Assembly: GCF_013283665.1 (NCBI RefSeq)
Contig: NZ_JABEKU010000001.1
Coordinates: 2,480,001 to 2,544,000 of the forward strand
DNA length: 64,000 nt
Direction: 5' to 3'
Source: Ensifer sesbaniae
GTDB taxonomy: Bacteria; Pseudomonadota; Alphaproteobacteria; Rhizobiales; Rhizobiaceae
Below are positions 26,792 through 35,493 of this stretch, in pieces. The position numbers and the translations under genes are program-made. The notes under the pieces were generated by a model. The model had not been told where the DNA came from, did no database searches, and saw nothing but the letters and a program-made list of their open reading frames with translations. How positions within the stretch are numbered: the stretch's first letter is position 1; each line of letters begins with the position of its first letter.

Positions 26792-27051
26792 GATCAGCTC
26801 TGGCGGAGAGGATTTCTAACCGCCATTGCGAGTGTAAGCAGGTCGAACGAAGGATATGGACAAACGGTCACGAGACGGGATTAGGAAAACCAGTTCTGCC
26901 GGACGGCACCTCGAGTGCGCGTGAGCGTTTTGGACCTGATCTGCGAACTCCCATATGGGCCCGCGACGTATTAAGGTCGCAACTAGAGGCCGGACACACG
27001 TCAGCACCCGACCACCGTTCAAGACTGAGTGAAGATTTTGCTTGCATTCTA
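26792..27051 (+). ncRNA. Candidate IS-encoded guide (bridge/seek) RNA region
   Basis: The 260 bases between the transposase stop and the right inverted repeat carry no gene. IS1111-type elements encode their guide RNA in this 3' noncoding segment. A GGCGG (26802-26806)/CCGCC (26820-26824) stem with an inner AGA/TCT pairing is visible. Length and position fit; the exact RNA ends and guide loops were not determined. Confidence 0.45.
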
Positions 27052-27278
27052 GGGAGCGTCCACACACGTCCGGTGAGGCAGCTTCGCGCTGACGGCTCGC
27101 CTTTACTTTACCGAAACGGCTCGTGCGATAACTTGTAGTTTGATCGCGTCAAAACAGCCAACACCCGCGAATGCCCAGAACAACGAAACGGCTACTGGAT
27201 AAACTCCGAGAGGTCGAAGCGCTCCGAGGTGACGGTCGCTCACCACCTCGGGGGATGCTGTCAAGATTCGGAGAGGGT

Positions 27279-27596
27279 ATGGTGGCCTTTCTGCGGGATT
27301 ATGTCCGTATTCTCGCGTACCATCTCTCCGTGGGGCCGTTTCCCCGCCTCAGTAAAATCATTGCTGCAATCGGTCTAGCGGTGTCTGGTCCAGGAGTCTT
27401 ATACACGGTTATCGAGGCAATCATTGCCGGCGAAGTCCGCAATCGCGGGGCGGTCATTGCAACCGCAAAAGAAGAACCTTTCAAATTCTACACCATGACG
27501 CTCATTGTTGGCTCGGGGGCTGCCTTCGTTACCGCCTTGGGTGTTGCCGCCTTCCTGGTCCTGATATTGAAGGGCCGTCGATCGCGCAGCGAGTGA
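27279..27596 (+). CDS. Small membrane protein, unknown function
   Basis: Two strong hydrophobic segments (PRLSKIIAAIGLAVSGPGVL with the following YTVIEAII, and YTMTLIVGSGAAFVTALGVA) with a short charged C-terminus suggest a small inner-membrane protein. The ATG at 27279 (MVAFLRDYV) has GGAGAGGG just upstream and is preferred; an in-frame ATG at 27171 gives 141 residues but no ribosome site. It lies in low-GC accessory DNA after the insertion element. Confidence 0.45.
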   Translation: MVAFLRDYVRILAYHLSVGPFPRLSKIIAAIGLAVSGPGVLYTVIEAIIAGEVRNRGAVIATAKEEPFKFYTMTLIVGSGAAFVTALGVAAFLVLILKGRRSRSE

Positions 27597-27741
27597 TCTA
27601 TTACCGGCGCGACAGATACTATCGACCTTGATGCCGAATCCAGCGCTCTGCGGTCCGACGCTCGTCTAACGCCATGTTTTTTGAGATAGTGAGTATTGGG
27701 CAGATCACCTGATCTGCCCAATCATCGAGGGAGGATGTGCT

Positions 27742-28076
27742 ATGCCACTGTTCGTAACCACAGGGTGCTCTATACAGCCACGTCAGCGAAGGGAATGGTT
27801 GACCATCCATCGAACCGAGAAAAGGCGGCCCGTGACATCATGGAAGCAGCGGGCGGCAAACTGCATTCTTTCTACGTCACGACCGGCGAAACCGACTGGA
27901 TGGCTATCACGGAATTCGACGATGGTGCTGACCTGATCCCCGCACTTCTCGTCGTTGGCGCATCGGGAGCCGTATCGAATGTCAAAACCGTGCGAGCCTT
28001 CACGGGCGCGGAATTCAAGGCTGCTCAGGAGAAGGCGGGCAAAATCGCATCTTCCTACAAGCCACCGGTAAAATAA
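27742..28076 (+). pseudogene. GYD-domain protein, frameshifted
   Basis: A start ATG at 27742 with GGGAGGATG upstream opens with MPLFVTTG, the canonical GYD N-terminus, but that frame then diverges. The family sequence continues in a second frame: YTATSAKGMVDHPSNREKAA, then GGKLHSFYVTTGETDWMAIT and VVGASGAVSNVKTVRAFTGA. One extra base near 27766-27772 explains the break. GYD proteins are small cytosolic proteins of unknown role. A real frameshift or a sequence error. Confidence 0.8.
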
Positions 28077-28731
28077 GCAGGCCACCGGTTGAAACATGGC
28101 TGGCAGCGGATCGAACCTCCGCTGCCAGAAACGATGTGTTGGCGCGCGATGAGGCCGTGATCGCGCGCGCCGTCGGTTCGATCGCGGCATGCGTCCGCGA
28201 GCTGCTCGATTGGCTGGAGACCTCTCAACCTCCTCGTGATCGCGAGGAGGTTGCGGCAAAGGCGCGCGTGAGAACGGCGATCCGGTTTGCGCAAGAGCGC
28301 CCGTCACGCGCAGGAGATCTCAGTCAGGTCTCAATTTGGCGCATTTCAGCCTTGGGCCATTGTCTGCAGTCGGCCCGATTTTGCCCTTCCTTTACAACGC
28401 TTGGACGGCAAGGCTCTGCCCATGGCGGAAGCTCAGCGCAAGACTGACCGCGCGGCGATAGCTGACCTCCTGATGACATCACCGAAAAAAGGCTGAGAGC
28501 CGAGCCAGCCGGGTCTATCAGCGCAGTGTCGAGGCTATTCGACGCTCGGGTGAATGGAGGGGCGATTCGAGTATTCAATTATATCTACTGTATTATAGAC
28601 GTAATTTTGAAATATATATTTTTGCACTGTTACCGATTAATAATATTAATCAGATTTTTCTCTTGGCTAATTGTTCTGCAGCGGCCCCACTACGCTATAA
28701 GTTCTCTCCAAGACATTGGAGGGAGCCGTTC
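28077..28731. other. Intergenic accessory DNA with AT-rich promoter region
   Basis: An open frame from 28136 (103 codons) is not supported by family resemblance or a clear ribosome site. From about 28560 to 28680 the DNA becomes strongly AT-rich, containing GATTAAT-AAT-ATTAATC at 28635-28651, and leads into the RTX gene. This is probably the RTX promoter and looks foreign in composition. Confidence 0.5.
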
Positions 28732-30342
28732 ATGACGAACATCATTGGAACGAAAGGTGACGACAGGCTGCGCGGCGGACCGGACATCGACCGGCTGTGG
28801 GGGCTTGTCGGCAATGACGATCTCGATGGCGGTGAAGGCAACGACCTCCTCGATGCCGGCGCCGGCGACGACCTCCTGACGAGTGCAAGCGGCTATGACA
28901 GGCTCGATGGCGGAGAGGGAGACGACACGATCGTGCTGCGCGGAGTCGGCGGAGCCGTGACGGGCGGCGCGGGCTTCGATACTTTCGTCGTCGACCTGTC
29001 GACGAGAACCGAGCCGGTGCGGTTTAATGGTGTTTCCGGCCACGCCATGATCGGCTTCACGCCTCAGTTCACCGATCATATCTTCTTCAGCAACATCGAG
29101 CGGTTGGTGCTGACGACCGGGAGAGCCGCCGACTTCGTCTCCGGCACATTGGGCGACGATTGGATCTCGACCGGCGCCGGCAACGATGTGATCGGGACGG
29201 CATGGGCGCTCGACTTGGGCCCGATCGCTTTCGGTGACGACGTCGTCTATGCCGGCGACGGCGACGACATGATCAGCGACGGCGTCGGCGCCAACCGCCT
29301 CTATGGCGGGACCGGCAACGATGTCGTCATCACGACATTCAGCACAGCGGAGGCCGACGGCGGCGCCGGCAACGATACGCTCTCCTTGCAGCATCACGGC
29401 GAGCCTCAGGACATCACCGTCGACCTCGAACGGGGCACGGCCTCGACCGGCCTCGTCTTCCGCGGCTTCGAGAAGGTCGACATCACGCTCGGCAGCGGCG
29501 ACGACGTGGTCTTCGGCTCGTCAAATATGATGGCCTCGGTCTTTGCCGGCGAAGGTGACAATGTTCTCATCGGCGGCAGCGGCAGGGATCATTTCGACGC
29601 CGGTTCCGGCGACGACGTGATGCTCGGCAATGGTGGCGACGACACGCTCATTGGCCGCGGCGGTGCCGATCTCATCGACGGTGGCGAGGGCAATGATCTG
29701 ATCCGGCTCTTCCGCCCCGAAGGCGTCATCGAAGGCGGCGCCGGCGACGACACGCTGCATATCGCGGCAGACCATGTGATGGGCGCCATCGACTTCGACG
29801 CGATGGCCGGCATGATGGGGCCGAGCCTGGTGTTCCGCGGGATCGAAAGCTTCCGGGTGGTCACGAATTTGTACGAACAGAGTGACGACACGCTGCGCGG
29901 CGGCGCCGGTAACGACGTCCTCACCAGCAATTACGGCGACGATCTCATCGACGGTCGGGCTGGTGACGACGAAATCCGGGGCGGCGGCGGCGCAGACCGC
30001 TTGATCGGCGGGGCGGGCAACGACCAAATCTGGGGCGGGCGCGGCGCTGACTATTTGATCGGCGGGGTGGACGCCGATACCTTCATCTGGAACCGCGGCG
30101 ACTTGAGCGGCAACGGCATCGACCACGTGGTCGATTTCGATCCGGAGGGCGGCGATGTGCTGCGGTTCGACCGAAGCGCCGCGCGGGCGATGGGCATCCA
30201 CGACTTCGACGGCTTTCTCTCGCTGGCCTCGGACACGGAGGATGGCGTCTTCGTCTCCTACGGCTTCGGGAGCCGCGACGGCATCCTGCTCGAGGGGGTG
30301 GATCTCTCCAGTCTCAGCTCCGACGACGTCCTTTTGTTCTGA
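28732..30342 (+). CDS. RTX calcium-binding repeat protein
   Basis: The 536-residue protein is built of about nineteen glycine/aspartate nonapeptides (GGEGNDLLD, GAGDDLLT, GGTGNDVVI, GGAGNDTLS, GGAGNDQIW and others) separated by short non-repeat blocks. It ends with ADTFIWNRGDLSGNGIDHVV and DFDPEGGDVLRFD, the C-terminal module of type I secreted proteins. It would be exported by a type I system and fold on binding calcium outside the cell. No protease or lipase domain was seen and no T1SS genes are nearby. The start follows GGAGGGAG by about 8 bases. Confidence 0.9.
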   Translation: MTNIIGTKGDDRLRGGPDIDRLWGLVGNDDLDGGEGNDLLDAGAGDDLLTSASGYDRLDGGEGDDTIVLRGVGGAVTGGAGFDTFVVDLSTRTEPVRFNGVSGHAMIGFTPQFTDHIFFSNIERLVLTTGRAADFVSGTLGDDWISTGAGNDVIGTAWALDLGPIAFGDDVVYAGDGDDMISDGVGANRLYGGTGNDVVITTFSTAEADGGAGNDTLSLQHHGEPQDITVDLERGTASTGLVFRGFEKVDITLGSGDDVVFGSSNMMASVFAGEGDNVLIGGSGRDHFDAGSGDDVMLGNGGDDTLIGRGGADLIDGGEGNDLIRLFRPEGVIEGGAGDDTLHIAADHVMGAIDFDAMAGMMGPSLVFRGIESFRVVTNLYEQSDDTLRGGAGNDVLTSNYGDDLIDGRAGDDEIRGGGGADRLIGGAGNDQIWGGRGADYLIGGVDADTFIWNRGDLSGNGIDHVVDFDPEGGDVLRFDRSAARAMGIHDFDGFLSLASDTEDGVFVSYGFGSRDGILLEGVDLSSLSSDDVLLF

Positions 30343-30554
30343 CCCGCTGGGCGGGGGGTATCTGGTCACGTCAGGCCGCGGGTAGCCCTGTCATGCGAAC
30401 TGATAGGCGGGTCCGCGATCTACCCGGCGCAATGCTGCCGTTGGCACGATGGCTGGCGACATTTCCACTTGATGCCGGTGGCGACGCAGAAGCTGCCCCT
30501 GCAGACGGGGGCCGCCCGGCAATTGCCACGCAACCCGCCTGCGTTAACCGCCCC

Positions 30555-32513
30555 TCACCCCGCGTGCTGCGCCCCGTGCGCGTGGATCACCGCATCGGCC
30601 TCCTTGCCGTAGAGCTCCTCGAAATGGTCGAAGCTCTTGGAGAAATAGCCGATCCCTTGGGTCGCCGCCCTGAGCGCCCGGGCCAGCTCGTCGAGCGCCG
30701 ATCCCGGCACCAGCGCGCGGAAGATGTCCCAGCCCTTGGCGGTCTCGTCCCGGTCAAAGCCGAGCACCTGGCCCTTGTAGGTGGAGACGATCGGCACCAG
30801 GCTGCCGGAATAGATCGAGGGGATGTGAATCTCGATACGGATGACCGGCTGCATCAGCACGGCGGACGCCTGCGACAGCGCCTGGCGCACGCCCATCTTC
30901 GCCGCCGCGCGGAAGGCGAAGTCGTTGCTGTCGACGGAATGGTGCTGGCCGTCGGTCAGCGTCACGCCGACATCGATCACTTGAAAGCCGAGCGGGCCCT
31001 TCTCCATCGCTTCGCGCGCACCGGCCTCGATCGCCGGGATGAAGTTGCGCGGCACCGCCCCGCCCTTCACCGTCTCGGCGAAGGAGAAGCCGGCCCCGCG
31101 CTCGTTCGGATGCACGCTGAGCTTGACGTCGGCAAATTGCCCGGCGCCGCCCGTCTGCTTGCGGTGGCGGTAATGCACGTCGGAAGGTTTCAGCACCGTC
31201 TCGCGGTAGGTCGGGCTCGGCGGCCTGTCGGTGACGCCGACATGGAAGACCTCGGCCAGCGTCCTGCAGATATCGCGCAGATGCATCGGCCCCTGCACGC
31301 AGACCAGTTGCGCGCCGGTTCCCTCCTCCTGCATGACCACGAGCCCGCGGTCCGTCTCGGCGAGTTTTGCGAGCGTGCCGGAAAGCTTGGTCTCGTCGCG
31401 CTCGCTGTCGGGCACGAGGATACGCTCCAGCATCGGCGTCGGCGGCACGGTCCAATCCGGGGCCTCGGCCGTGCTGTTGCCGGCAAGCAGCGCCGGCACC
31501 GGCAGGTGCTCGGATTTGACCGCGGCGAAAATCGCGCCCTCCTCCGGCGTGGCGTTTGGCAGCGGCTTGCCGGTCGCCGGGTCCTGCAACGAGCCGAGGC
31601 TGCCGCCGCCGAGCGTCGAGCCCTGCTTGATCCCTGAGGTCAGTGCCCGCACCAGCACGGTCTTGCCGACATTGGCGCGGTGGTAGGCATGGAAGCTGAC
31701 GGCCGAAAGCGCGCCCTCGGCGATGGAGCCGGCAGCCGCCAGACGGTCGCGCAGCGCATCGACCTGAGGCGCCTCGTGGCGCAGTGCCTTCATCAGCCGC
31801 ATGATGCCGTTGGCATGGCTCGCGGAACCCACCAGCACCGGGATGATCCGGTTTTCCTTCAGGAGCCGCGTGGAGATCGCGTAGATCGTGTCGTTCGCCG
31901 GCGCCCGATCCTCGATCAGCTCTTCGAGCAGCCAGTCGTCGAATTCGGAGAAATGTTCCAGCAGTTCGGCGCGCGCCTCCTTCTCGCGCTCCATCACCGT
32001 ATCGGGGATCTCGATCAGCGCCGAGGTCTGCCCTTCGCGGTAGCGCCAGGCGCGCTCGGAGATCAGGTCGCAGGTGCCGACGATCCTGTCGCCCTCGCGG
32101 ATCGGCACCTGGCGCAGGAGCAGCATGTGGCCGGAATAGTCCTGGAGGGCCGCGATCACATCGCGCAGCCGCGCCCGCGGCTCGTCCATGCGGTTGATGA
32201 AGAGAATGCAGGGCGTGTTGGAGGCCTCGATCACCTTGAGATAAGGCGCGGCCAGCACCGCCTCGTCCGGCGCCGGCGAGACGCAGAGCACACACGCATC
32301 GCTGGCGACCAACGCATGCTGCGCGTGGCCGAGCGCCTCGGTTCCGCCGGGTGCATCGAGCGCACACCAGGGTTCGCCGCCAAACTCGAATTCCGTGATA
32401 TTCAGTCCATAGGGTGAAACAGCTTTTCTGGAGGCCCCCTCCAGACCGGCCAGCTTTTCGACCAGCGTGGTTTTTCCGGTCTGTGAGGGCCCAAGTACCG
32501 TGAAGCAGCGCAT
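30555..32513 (-). CDS. EF-G-like translation GTPase (non-canonical)
   Basis: The 652-residue protein has EF-G domain order: a GTPase domain with unusual G1 GPSQTGKTT, G3 DAPGG and G4 NRMD, then domain II, and domains III-V with RKQTGGAGQFADVKLSVHPN and EIHIPSIYSGSLVPIVSTYK, then GQVLGF. It is shorter than canonical EF-G (about 700), and the altered G3 (DxPGG instead of DxPGH) removes the catalytic histidine. Such paralogues (FusA2-like) are distinct from the elongation factor; the role is unknown. The ATG at 32513 has GGGGAGGA upstream. A long palindrome lies just upstream. Confidence 0.88.
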   Translation of the reverse strand: MRCFTVLGPSQTGKTTLVEKLAGLEGASRKAVSPYGLNITEFEFGGEPWCALDAPGGTEALGHAQHALVASDACVLCVSPAPDEAVLAAPYLKVIEASNTPCILFINRMDEPRARLRDVIAALQDYSGHMLLLRQVPIREGDRIVGTCDLISERAWRYREGQTSALIEIPDTVMEREKEARAELLEHFSEFDDWLLEELIEDRAPANDTIYAISTRLLKENRIIPVLVGSASHANGIMRLMKALRHEAPQVDALRDRLAAAGSIAEGALSAVSFHAYHRANVGKTVLVRALTSGIKQGSTLGGGSLGSLQDPATGKPLPNATPEEGAIFAAVKSEHLPVPALLAGNSTAEAPDWTVPPTPMLERILVPDSERDETKLSGTLAKLAETDRGLVVMQEEGTGAQLVCVQGPMHLRDICRTLAEVFHVGVTDRPPSPTYRETVLKPSDVHYRHRKQTGGAGQFADVKLSVHPNERGAGFSFAETVKGGAVPRNFIPAIEAGAREAMEKGPLGFQVIDVGVTLTDGQHHSVDSNDFAFRAAAKMGVRQALSQASAVLMQPVIRIEIHIPSIYSGSLVPIVSTYKGQVLGFDRDETAKGWDIFRALVPGSALDELARALRAATQGIGYFSKSFDHFEELYGKEADAVIHAHGAQHAG

Positions 32514-32543
32514 CGGCGATCCTCCCCTGTCGCGATTGCCAAT

Positions 32544-32585
32544 GCATGTCTCCTTAAATCGACGTCGATTTAAGGAGACATGCAG
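32544..32585. repeat. 42-bp perfect palindrome
   Basis: Arms of 21 bases (TGCATGTCTCCTTAAATCGA plus C, and its reverse complement) meet at 32564/32565. It abuts the repeat at 32584-32624 and lies 31 bases before the EF-G-like start, so it could form a strong cruciform or hairpin in that promoter or leader. Confidence 0.85.
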
Positions 32586-32624
32586 CGACCTTTGCACGTC
32601 CGATGAAGACGCGCGGTGCTGTAG
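32584..32624. repeat. GCGACC-type palindromic repeat, copy 1
   Basis: CAGCGACCTTTGCACGTCCG, then a near-complementary GACGCGCGGTGCTGTA arm. The same family recurs at 44317-44356 and 61548-61585. It has hairpin potential, possibly as a terminator or REP-like element. Confidence 0.7.
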
Positions 32625-32872
32625 CGGCGCCGAGCGTTGCGACGCCCTTACTCTACTAATTCTAGGGCAGCTTTCGCGCTTTCAAATGGCCCTGCGCAAA
32701 TTCGGCACAGTTCCTGTCCCCACCGCGTTGACAAGCGACGCCGTCAGTCGCCATATTCTGCTTGCAATATTATACCAGTTAAATATTCATATCAGTATAT
32801 AGACAACCGATAGCGTGGCGCTAGTTCTCTCGAAGCGCCCCATTGCAATCGTCCGAACCGGAGACCGTCCGC

Positions 32873-33553
32873 ATGTCCCTCACGCTTTACCAGCATCCGC
32901 TCGCGTCCTTCTGCCACAAGGTGCTGATTGCGCTCTACGAGAACGAGACCCCCTTCACGAGCAGCCTGGTCGATCTGCTCGATCCCGAGGAGGCGGCCCG
33001 CTTTGCCGCACTCTGGCCGGTCGGCAAGATGCCGGTTCTGACCGACAGCGCGCGTGACGTCGTGATGCCCGAGACCTCCATCATCATCGAGTATCTCGAT
33101 CGCCACTATCCCGGCCGCAAGCGGCTGATCCCCGACGATCGCGACGCGGCGCTGAAGGTGCGCCTCTGGGATCGCTTCTTCGATCTCTATATCCACGTGC
33201 CGATGCAGAAGATCGTCACCGATACGCTGCGTGCGTCCGGTGAAAACGACCATCGCGGCGTCAGCGACGCCCGCGCCTCCCTTGCCGTTGCCTATGGCAT
33301 GGCCGACAAGCATTTCACTGAGAACACCTTCGCCGCCGGCGATGCCTTCAGCCTTGCCGATTGCGCCGCCACGCCTGCGCTCTTCTACGGCGGCATCGTC
33401 GAGCCCTTCGACGAGAAACATCCGCATCTCGCAGCCTATTTCGAACGCCTGCTCGAGCGCGCCTCCGTGCGCCGCGTGCTCGCCGAAGCCCGGCCGTATT
33501 TCCACATGTTCCCCTACAAGAACCTGATGCCGGCACGGTTTTTCGAGATGTAG
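32873..33553 (+). CDS. Glutathione S-transferase family protein
   Basis: The 226-residue protein has the GST N-terminal domain with a cysteine in the loop (LYQHPLASFCHKVLIALYEN), cis-proline context VGKMPVLTD, PETSIIIEYLD, and the C-terminal AAGDAFSLADCAATPALFY motif. A cysteine at the catalytic loop suggests a beta/omega-like reductase or lyase rather than a conjugating enzyme. It is a single gene whose promoter must lie in the AT-rich region near 32760-32820. The start at 32873 is the GST-typical one. Confidence 0.86.
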   Translation: MSLTLYQHPLASFCHKVLIALYENETPFTSSLVDLLDPEEAARFAALWPVGKMPVLTDSARDVVMPETSIIIEYLDRHYPGRKRLIPDDRDAALKVRLWDRFFDLYIHVPMQKIVTDTLRASGENDHRGVSDARASLAVAYGMADKHFTENTFAAGDAFSLADCAATPALFYGGIVEPFDEKHPHLAAYFERLLERASVRRVLAEARPYFHMFPYKNLMPARFFEM

Positions 33554-33667
33554 GCACGGCGGGAAGGTAAGCGATTACAAGGAAATGGATCGCCTTGGTG
33601 AATCGGAAAGACAAGACGCGGCCGCCTTCCGTTCGCTGTCGATTACGCTTGCTCCAGGTGGCGTCTG

Positions 33668-33912
33668 CCCCTCTCCTCGGGTTCAACCCGAGGACTAACC
33701 CTCTCCCCGCAGGCGGGGCGAGGGAACGGACCCTACCGCCGCGTTGTCGAACGAAGCCGCCGCCGGAGAAAAATGACGGTCGCCTCCTATTGAAGCGAGC
33801 GCGCGCCGCGCCTCCCTTCTCCCCGCCTGCGGGGAGAAGGTGCCGGCAGGCGGATGAGGGGCATCCTCACCGCGCGGATGAGAGGCATGCCCCTCACCGC
33901 GCGGATGAGGGG
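33668..33912. repeat. RIME-like paired palindromes, copy 3, with tandem tail
   Basis: The left unit (33668-33724) contains an inserted CCTCGGGTTCAACCCGAGG hairpin; the right unit (33815-33870) has the CCTTCTCCCC/GGGGAGAAGG stem and the GCCGGCAGGCGGATGAGGGG tail. The tail is then repeated in tandem (CCTCACCGCGCGGATGAG type, about 24-27 bases) to 33912. The remainder of the 33554-34195 gap shows no gene. Confidence 0.75.
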
Positions 33913-34195
33913 CCGCGCCACCTCAAAGCAATTGACCCTGCCCTACTTCACCTGCGCCGGCGGCGTGCCGATCGGGAAGGCGACGGAGACGAGGCCAGCC
34001 GTACCCTCCGCCGGTTCTTGGCGCCGAATTAGCCTCAAGAGCCGCAACACCCGATGGCAAGGCACGACGGCCCCTGCACACCTTGCCCGTCCGCCACAGG
34101 CTGCTACCTTACGGGCTCTGTCATCTTCGGCTCGATCCACGACGGAGGCCTGTGTCCCCGTTCGCTCCGCCCGAACCAGCAAAGGACCCGAGACC

Positions 34196-35245
34196 ATGGA
34201 ATACCGGCTGCTCGGCCGTTCCGGCCTGAAAATCTCTGTTATCACCATGGGCACGATGACGATCGGCGGCCGCGGCAAGTTTGCCGAGGTCGGCAATGTC
34301 GGCCTCAAGGAGGCGAGCCGCTATGTCGATCTCTGCCTCGACGCCGGCGTCAACCTGATCGACACCGCCGATATCTATTCGACCGGTCATTGCGAGGAGA
34401 TCATCGGCGAGGTCCTCGGCGGCAAGCGCAAGAACGGCGTGCTCATCGCCACCAAGGCGCGCTTTTCCATGGGCCCGGGACCGAATGACGGCGGCCTCTC
34501 GCGCCAGCACCTGATCGCCGCCTGCGAGGCAAGCCTCAAGCGGCTGAAGACCGACGTCATCGATCTCTACCAGGTGCACGAATGGGACGGCGAGACGCCG
34601 CTCGAAGAGACGATGGAAGCGCTCGACAGCCTGGTTCGCAGCGGCAAGGTCCGCTACATCGGCTGCTCCAACTATTCCGGCTGGCACATCATGAAGGCGC
34701 TTGGCATCAGCGCGCTCGAAGGCCGGCAGCGCTTCGTCAGCCAGCAGATCCACTACACGCTCGAAGCCCGCGAGGCCGAATACGAACTGATGCCGATCTC
34801 GATCGACCAGGGGCTCGGCGTGCTCGTCTGGAGCCCGCTCGCCGGCGGCCTGCTCTCCGGCAAGCACCGGCGAAACGAGACGCCGGAGGGAACGCGCCAG
34901 CTTGCCGGCTGGAACGAGCCGCCGATCCGCGACGAGGAGCGGCTGTGGAAGATCGTCGACATGCTGGTGGCGATTGCAGGCGAACGCGGCGTCTCCCCGG
35001 CGCAGGTCGCGCTCGCCTGGCTGATCGGCCGCAAGGGCGTCACCTCAGTCATCATCGGCGGCCGCACCGAGGCCCAGTTCAGCGATAACCTCGCCGCCGC
35101 CAAACTGAAGCTCTCCGACGAGGATCGCGAATTGCTCGACGCCGTCAGCCTGCCGCCGGTGATCTACCCCTATTGGCACCAGCTCTGGACCGCCAAGGAC
35201 CGGCTCGGCGAGGCCGACCTGTCGCTGCTGGGGCCGCATTTGTAG
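34196..35245 (+). CDS. Aldo/keto reductase
   Basis: The 349-residue protein has the AKR barrel with the catalytic Asp-Tyr in NLIDTADIYSTGHCEEIIGE, a Lys in VLIATKARF and a His in LYQVHEWDGETP, then CSNYSGWHIMKAL and the cofactor-binding end VIIGGRTEAQFSDNLAAAKL. It reduces an aldehyde or ketone with NADPH in the cytosol; the substrate is unknown. It is a single gene behind a repeat block, unrelated in position to the AKR remnant at 21190-21383. The start at 34196 begins the family-typical MEYRLLGRSGLKIS. Confidence 0.9.
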   Translation: MEYRLLGRSGLKISVITMGTMTIGGRGKFAEVGNVGLKEASRYVDLCLDAGVNLIDTADIYSTGHCEEIIGEVLGGKRKNGVLIATKARFSMGPGPNDGGLSRQHLIAACEASLKRLKTDVIDLYQVHEWDGETPLEETMEALDSLVRSGKVRYIGCSNYSGWHIMKALGISALEGRQRFVSQQIHYTLEAREAEYELMPISIDQGLGVLVWSPLAGGLLSGKHRRNETPEGTRQLAGWNEPPIRDEERLWKIVDMLVAIAGERGVSPAQVALAWLIGRKGVTSVIIGGRTEAQFSDNLAAAKLKLSDEDRELLDAVSLPPVIYPYWHQLWTAKDRLGEADLSLLGPHL

Positions 35246-35493
35246 AGGACGGTGCCCCATCCGCCGCGCCAACGCCTCTTCGGCCTATGGAGCAAGTGCC
35301 ACACGATTCCGATGAAGGCTGATGCCATCTCCTGAGGGTGCATCGAGAGTGGCGGCCCCTCGTGAAGCGTCGCCATGTGACCGTCGCAGTGGTATCATGA
35401 ACCCGCACGATCGCGGTGTCGGGCAGCCGGATGGTGCATCTCGCGTCAATCGCCTGGGCTTCATACGGCGGATCTCCTGAGGGGGAGACAGCC

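Larger units (their letters stand above)
25694..27063 (+). mobile_element. IS110-family insertion sequence, IS1111-like subgroup
   Basis: A 12-bp perfect inverted repeat, GTGGACGCTCCC at 25694-25705 and GGGAGCGTCCAC at 27052-27063, brackets the transposase gene. Inverted repeats near the ends mark the IS1111 subgroup of IS110. The true ends may lie a few bases outside, as subgroup repeats are subterminal. The left noncoding part is about 70 bases and the right about 260 bases. No target duplication is expected in this family and none was seen. Confidence 0.8.

Noticed and set aside
27783-28307. Minus-strand 174-codon frame
   Set aside because: Antisense to the GYD gene, arginine/proline-rich, no motif.
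28136-28447. 103-codon small gene
   Set aside because: GTG-type start without a supported ribosome site, no family resemblance and a composition change midway.
25643-30400. Integrative element or prophage
   Set aside because: Only one insertion sequence and foreign-looking composition were seen; no integrase, tRNA attachment site, phage or conjugation gene was found.
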